Source of the DNA: an uncultured Lachnospiraceae bacterium
Lineage (GTDB): Bacteria; Bacillota; Clostridia; Lachnospirales; Lachnospiraceae
Assembly: GCA_934394565.1 (NCBI GenBank)
Contig: CAKRQV010000005.1
Coordinates: 1-64,000, forward strand
DNA length: 64,000 nucleotides
Direction: 5' to 3'
Shown: positions 60,994-64,000 of the stretch, one piece after another
How the letters are laid out: each line of letters opens with the position of its first letter
Position numbering within the stretch: position 1 is the first letter of the stretch
Notes under the pieces: generated by a model
What the model was told of the DNA's origin: nothing
The model's input: only the letters and a program-made list of their open reading frames with translations
The model's database searches: none
Program-made: the position numbers and the translations under genes

Positions 60994-63627
60994 TTATGCG
61001 TTCTTCTGAGCGATTGCAGCCTGAGCAGCAGCCAGACGGGCGATCGGAACACGGAACGGGGAGCAGGATACATAGTCAAGACCGATCTTGTTGCAGAACT
61101 CAACAGAAGACGGATCTCCACCGTGCTCACCACAGATACCGATGTGCAGGTTCGGGTTAACCGGTTTGCCAAGCTTGATAGCCATTTCCATCAGCTTGCC
61201 AACGCCAACCTGATCCAGCTTAGCGAACGGATCGTTCTCGAAGATCTTAGCGTCATAGTAAGCATCCAGGAACTTACCGGCATCATCACGGGAGAAACCG
61301 AAGGTCATCTGAGTAAGGTCGTTTGTACCGAAGCAGAAGAAATCAGCCTCTGTAGCGATCTCATCAGCTGTCAGAGCAGCTCTCGGGATCTCGATCATAG
61401 TACCAACTTCGTACTCAAGCTCTACGCCAGCTTCTTTGATCTCAGCATCTGCTGTCTCAACTACGAATTTCTTAACGTATTTCAGCTCTTTGATATCGCC
61501 AACAAGCGGAATCATGATCTCCGGTTTGATGGTCCATTCCGGATGAGCTTTCTTTACGTTGATAGCTGCGCGGATAACAGCTGCAGTCTGCATCTTAGCG
61601 ATTTCCGGATAAGTTACAGCCAGACGGCATCCACGATGACCCATCATCGGGTTGAACTCAACGAGGGACTCGATAACAGCCTTGATATCCTCAACAGTCT
61701 TGCCCTGAGCGTCAGCCAGTTTCTTGATGTCAGCTTCCTCTGTCGGAACGAACTCATGAAGCGGCGGATCCAGGAAACGGATGGTAACCGGGTTGCCTTC
61801 CAGAGCTGTGAACAGACCTTCGAAGTCTGCCTGCTGGTACGGCAGGATCTTCTCCATTGCTTTTTCTCTCTCTTCCAGAGATGTGGAGCAGATCATCTCA
61901 CGGAATGCATCGATTCTGCCCTCACCGAAGAACATATGCTCTGTACGGCAAAGACCGATACCTTCTGCACCAAGCTCAACGGCTTTCTTTGCATCTTCCG
62001 GAGTATCAGCGTTTGTACGAACCTTCATGGTTCTGTATTTGTCAGCCCAGGCCATGATACGACCGAACTCACCGGCGATTGTAGCGTCTACAGTCGGGAT
62101 GATACCGTCGTAGATGTTACCTGTAGTACCATCGATGGAGATGAAGTCTCCCTCATGGAACTCTTTGCCGCCCAGTGTGAATTTCTTGTTAGCTTCATCC
62201 ATAACGATGTCGCCACAACCGGATACACAGCACTCACCCATACCACGGGCAACTACAGCTGCGTGGGATGTCATACCACCACGAACTGTCAGGATACCCT
62301 GTGCAGACTTCATACCTGTGATATCTTCCGGAGATGTCTCCAGACGAACCAGAACGACTTTCTCACCTCTTGCAGCCCACTCTACAGAGTCATCAGCTGT
62401 GAAGACGATCTTACCGCATGCAGCACCCGGGGAAGCGCCAAGGCCTTTACCCATCGGAGTAGCAGCTTTCAGAGCAGCAGTGTCGAACTGCGGATGAAGC
62501 AGAGTATCCAGGTTACGCGGATCGATCATAGCTACAGCTTCTTCTTCTGTTCTCATGCCCTCATCAACCAGGTCACAAGCGATCTTTAAAGCAGCCTGAG
62601 CTGTTCTCTTACCGTTACGTGTCTGCAGCATGTACAGTTTCTTGTTCTCAACAGTAAACTCCATATCCTGCATATCTCTGTAATGTTTCTCCAGAGTCTC
62701 GCAAACCTGTACGAACTGTGCGAATGCTTCCGGGAACTCCTGCTCCATCTTAGCGATCGGCATCGGAGTACGAACACCGGCAACAACGTCCTCGCCCTGT
62801 GCGTTGATCAGGAACTCACCCATCAGTTTCTTCTCGCCTGTAGCCGGGTCACGTGTGAAAGCAACACCTGTACCACAGTCATCACCCATGTTACCGAAAG
62901 CCATGGACTGTACGTTTACAGCAGTACCCCAGGAATACGGGATATCGTTGTCACGACGGTATACGTTAGCACGCGGGTTATCCCAGGAACGGAATACGGC
63001 TTTAACAGCACCCATCAGCTGTTCCTTCGGATCATCCGGGAAATCAGCACCGATTTTTTCTTTGTATTCAGCCTTGAACTGGCCAGCCAGCTCTTTCAGA
63101 TCCTCTGCAGTCAGCTCTACGTCGAAGGTAACACCTTTCTTAGCTTTCATCTGATCGATCAGCTCTTCGAAGTATTTCTTACCAACTTCCATAACTACGT
63201 CAGAGTACATCTGGATAAATCTTCTGTAGCAGTCCCAAGCCCAACGCGGATTGCCGGATTTCTCAGCAATTACGTTAACTACGGTTTCATTCAGACCAAG
63301 GTTCAGGATAGTATCCATCATACCCGGCATGGATGCACGTGCACCGGAACGAACGGAAACGAGCAGCGGATTCTCGCTGTCACCGAACTTCTTGCCAGTG
63401 ATCTCTTCCATCTTTTCGATGTACTCGTTGATCTGTCCCTGGATCTCGTCGTTGATCTCTCTTCCATCCTCGTAATACTGAGTACAAGCTTCAGTAGTAA
63501 TAGTAAAGCCCTGCGGTACCGGAAGACCAAGGCTGGTCATCTCGGCAAGGTTAGCACCTTTTCCACCAAGGAGCTCACGCATGTTGGCATTACCTTCACT
63601 GAATAAGTAAACCCACTTTCTTGCCAT
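60994..63627 (-). CDS. ppdK: pyruvate, phosphate dikinase
   Basis: This encodes 877 residues, the full size for the family, with AGGAGG before the ATG. It interconverts pyruvate, ATP and Pi with PEP, AMP and PPi. An ATP-grasp N-terminal domain (YLFSEGNANMRELLGGKGAN and RSGARASMPGMMDT) leads to the swivelling domain with catalytic His in GGMTSHAAVVARGMG (about 450). The PEP-binding C-terminal TIM barrel follows (EGIGLCRTEHMFFG and the catalytic Cys in HIGICGEHGGDP, about 830). In fermentative Clostridia it works mainly glycolytically. It has a promoter TTGACG-16-TAAAAT and a palindrome upstream. Confidence 0.96.
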   Translation of the reverse strand: MARKWVYLFSEGNANMRELLGGKGANLAEMTSLGLPVPQGFTITTEACTQYYEDGREINDEIQGQINEYIEKMEEITGKKFGDSENPLLVSVRSGARASMPGMMDTILNLGLNETVVNVIAEKSGNPRWAWDCYRRFIQMYSDVVMEVGKKYFEELIDQMKAKKGVTFDVELTAEDLKELAGQFKAEYKEKIGADFPDDPKEQLMGAVKAVFRSWDNPRANVYRRDNDIPYSWGTAVNVQSMAFGNMGDDCGTGVAFTRDPATGEKKLMGEFLINAQGEDVVAGVRTPMPIAKMEQEFPEAFAQFVQVCETLEKHYRDMQDMEFTVENKKLYMLQTRNGKRTAQAALKIACDLVDEGMRTEEEAVAMIDPRNLDTLLHPQFDTAALKAATPMGKGLGASPGAACGKIVFTADDSVEWAARGEKVVLVRLETSPEDITGMKSAQGILTVRGGMTSHAAVVARGMGECCVSGCGDIVMDEANKKFTLGGKEFHEGDFISIDGTTGNIYDGIIPTVDATIAGEFGRIMAWADKYRTMKVRTNADTPEDAKKAVELGAEGIGLCRTEHMFFGEGRIDAFREMICSTSLEEREKAMEKILPYQQADFEGLFTALEGNPVTIRFLDPPLHEFVPTEEADIKKLADAQGKTVEDIKAVIESLVEFNPMMGHRGCRLAVTYPEIAKMQTAAVIRAAINVKKAHPEWTIKPEIMIPLVGDIKELKYVKKFVVETADAEIKEAGVELEYEVGTMIEIPRAALTADEIATEADFFCFGTNDLTQMTFGFSRDDAGKFLDAYYDAKIFENDPFAKLDQVGVGKLMEMAIKLGKPVNPNLHIGICGEHGGDPSSVEFCNKIGLDYVSCSPFRVPIARLAAAQAAIAQKNA

Positions 63628-63715
63628 TAAAACATTCCTCCTATAATAGTAAATTATCAGGCTCTATATCCTCCAAAGGGCATAGAAACCCTGACATTCA
63701 TAATTAGACACATAT

Positions 63716-63743
63716 ATTTTATCATAAAACGCTCATCCGTCAA
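63716..63743 (-). promoter_or_regulatory. promoter of ppdK
   Basis: On the minus strand TTGACG (63743-63738) and TAAAAT (63721-63716) with 16-bp spacing lie about 90 bases upstream of the ppdK start. Confidence 0.6.
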
Positions 63744-63759
63744 GTGAAATATACCTGTT

Positions 63760-63803
63760 ATGCCAATCAAAATTGGTTCACCGGACCAATTATTGATTGG
63801 CAT
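63760..63803. promoter_or_regulatory. 44-bp palindrome upstream of the ppdK promoter
   Basis: ATGCCAATCA (63760-63769) and TGATTGGCAT (63794-63803) flank a second inverted pair AATTGGT/ACCAATT. It lies 17 bp upstream of the ppdK -35 box, the usual site for an activator, but could also be an RNA structure following the neighbouring terminator. Confidence 0.55.
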
Positions 63804-63806
63804 GGC

Positions 63807-63838
63807 AAAAAAGAGGGTCCCGGCGGGCACCCTCTTTT
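63807..63838. terminator. bidirectional terminator
   Basis: AAAAAAGAGGGT and ACCCTCTTTT flank CCCGGCGGGC. It lies ~60 bases after the stop of the partial UroD-family gene and has A/T tracts on both sides. Confidence 0.85.
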
Positions 63839-63898
63839 CTGGCAGCATCAGTTAACGAATGCATATCCAACGTATTGCCTGTACATTCTGACAGCTTA

Positions 63899-64000
63899 TC
63901 AGAACATAATCTTGCTCATTTTGTCGATTTCTTCTGTCATAGCTTCGTATACACCCGGGAAGGTACTTATGGCGAGTCCCTGAGAAGCTCCCGGAATAAA
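63899..64000 (-). CDS. UroD-family protein, C-terminal end only (cut by window edge)
   Basis: The last 33 codons of a minus-strand gene run off the right edge. The end reads FIPGASQGLAISTFPGVYEA then MTEEIDKMSKIMF and stop. FPGVYEA...EEIDKMSK resembles the end of the UroD-family protein at 36853-37848 (FPGVIEATMDAVERYNK). It is therefore probably a second UroD/MtaA-type methyltransferase. It is followed by a bidirectional terminator. Confidence 0.6.
   Translation of the reverse strand, partial: FIPGASQGLAISTFPGVYEAMTEEIDKMSKIMF

Noticed and set aside
60952..62589. A 545-codon open frame on the plus strand opposite ppdK
   Set aside because: It lies wholly antisense to a gene with all catalytic motifs of PpdK, has no ribosome binding site and reads as compositional sequence. 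Strong codon bias of the real gene keeps the opposite frame open.

Overview
The window is a chromosomal segment of a strict or facultatively fermentative gut Firmicute, most likely a Lachnospiraceae member. Support comes from the Gram-positive ribosome binding sites (AGGAGG-like before nearly every gene), the DUF4364 and YerC genes, an NAD-malic enzyme, pyruvate formate-lyase with its activase, a propanediol-type FucO dehydrogenase, glycogen phosphorylase and pyruvate phosphate dikinase, plus sortase-anchored surface proteins. The genus cannot be fixed from this sequence.

Layout: 1-4260 is a decayed mobile island. It holds a small membrane gene, then a chimera of three broken phage/ICE genes (DNA polymerase N-terminus, terminase fragment, serine recombinase C-terminus), then a minus-strand pair: a RES-domain (NAD-consuming) protein and a membrane-anchored protein of unknown function. 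4434-21990 is core genome: rRNA methyltransferase, helicase PcrA, YerC, malic enzyme, radical SAM protein, DUF4364, FucO, YitT, PflA/PflB with a cluster of operator-like sites, GlgP and an AraC regulator. 22061-22440 and 34789-35360 carry two inverted copies of a large palindromic element with a conserved core and covarying arms. Between them sits a pilus island (34529 to 24558, minus strand): signal peptidase, 1704-aa adhesin, major pilin, class C sortase, LPQTG minor subunit and a second sortase, behind a consensus promoter.

35368-51860 is a mix of housekeeping and accessory genes: a 3D-domain coiled-coil secreted protein, a UroD-family methyltransferase with a PucR-like regulator, an ECF sigma/DUF4179 anti-sigma pair, the folate pabA-pabB-pabC genes with an intervening tRNA-Glu(CTC), an alpha/beta hydrolase, a flavin oxidoreductase/SLC13 transporter operon with a divergent LysR regulator, and DinB.

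52076-60704 looks like one regulatory and surface module. An ECF-like sigma factor, a short two-TM protein, a polytopic membrane protein and a PrsW-type protease form an overlapping operon. Just downstream are a paralogue of the short two-TM protein and a 1971-aa cell-wall-anchored beta-helix protein, translationally coupled. Both transcription units begin with the same ~34-bp palindromic sequence (30/34 identical), which suggests a sigma/PrsW-controlled adhesin regulon. The window closes with PpdK and the C-terminal end of another UroD-family protein.
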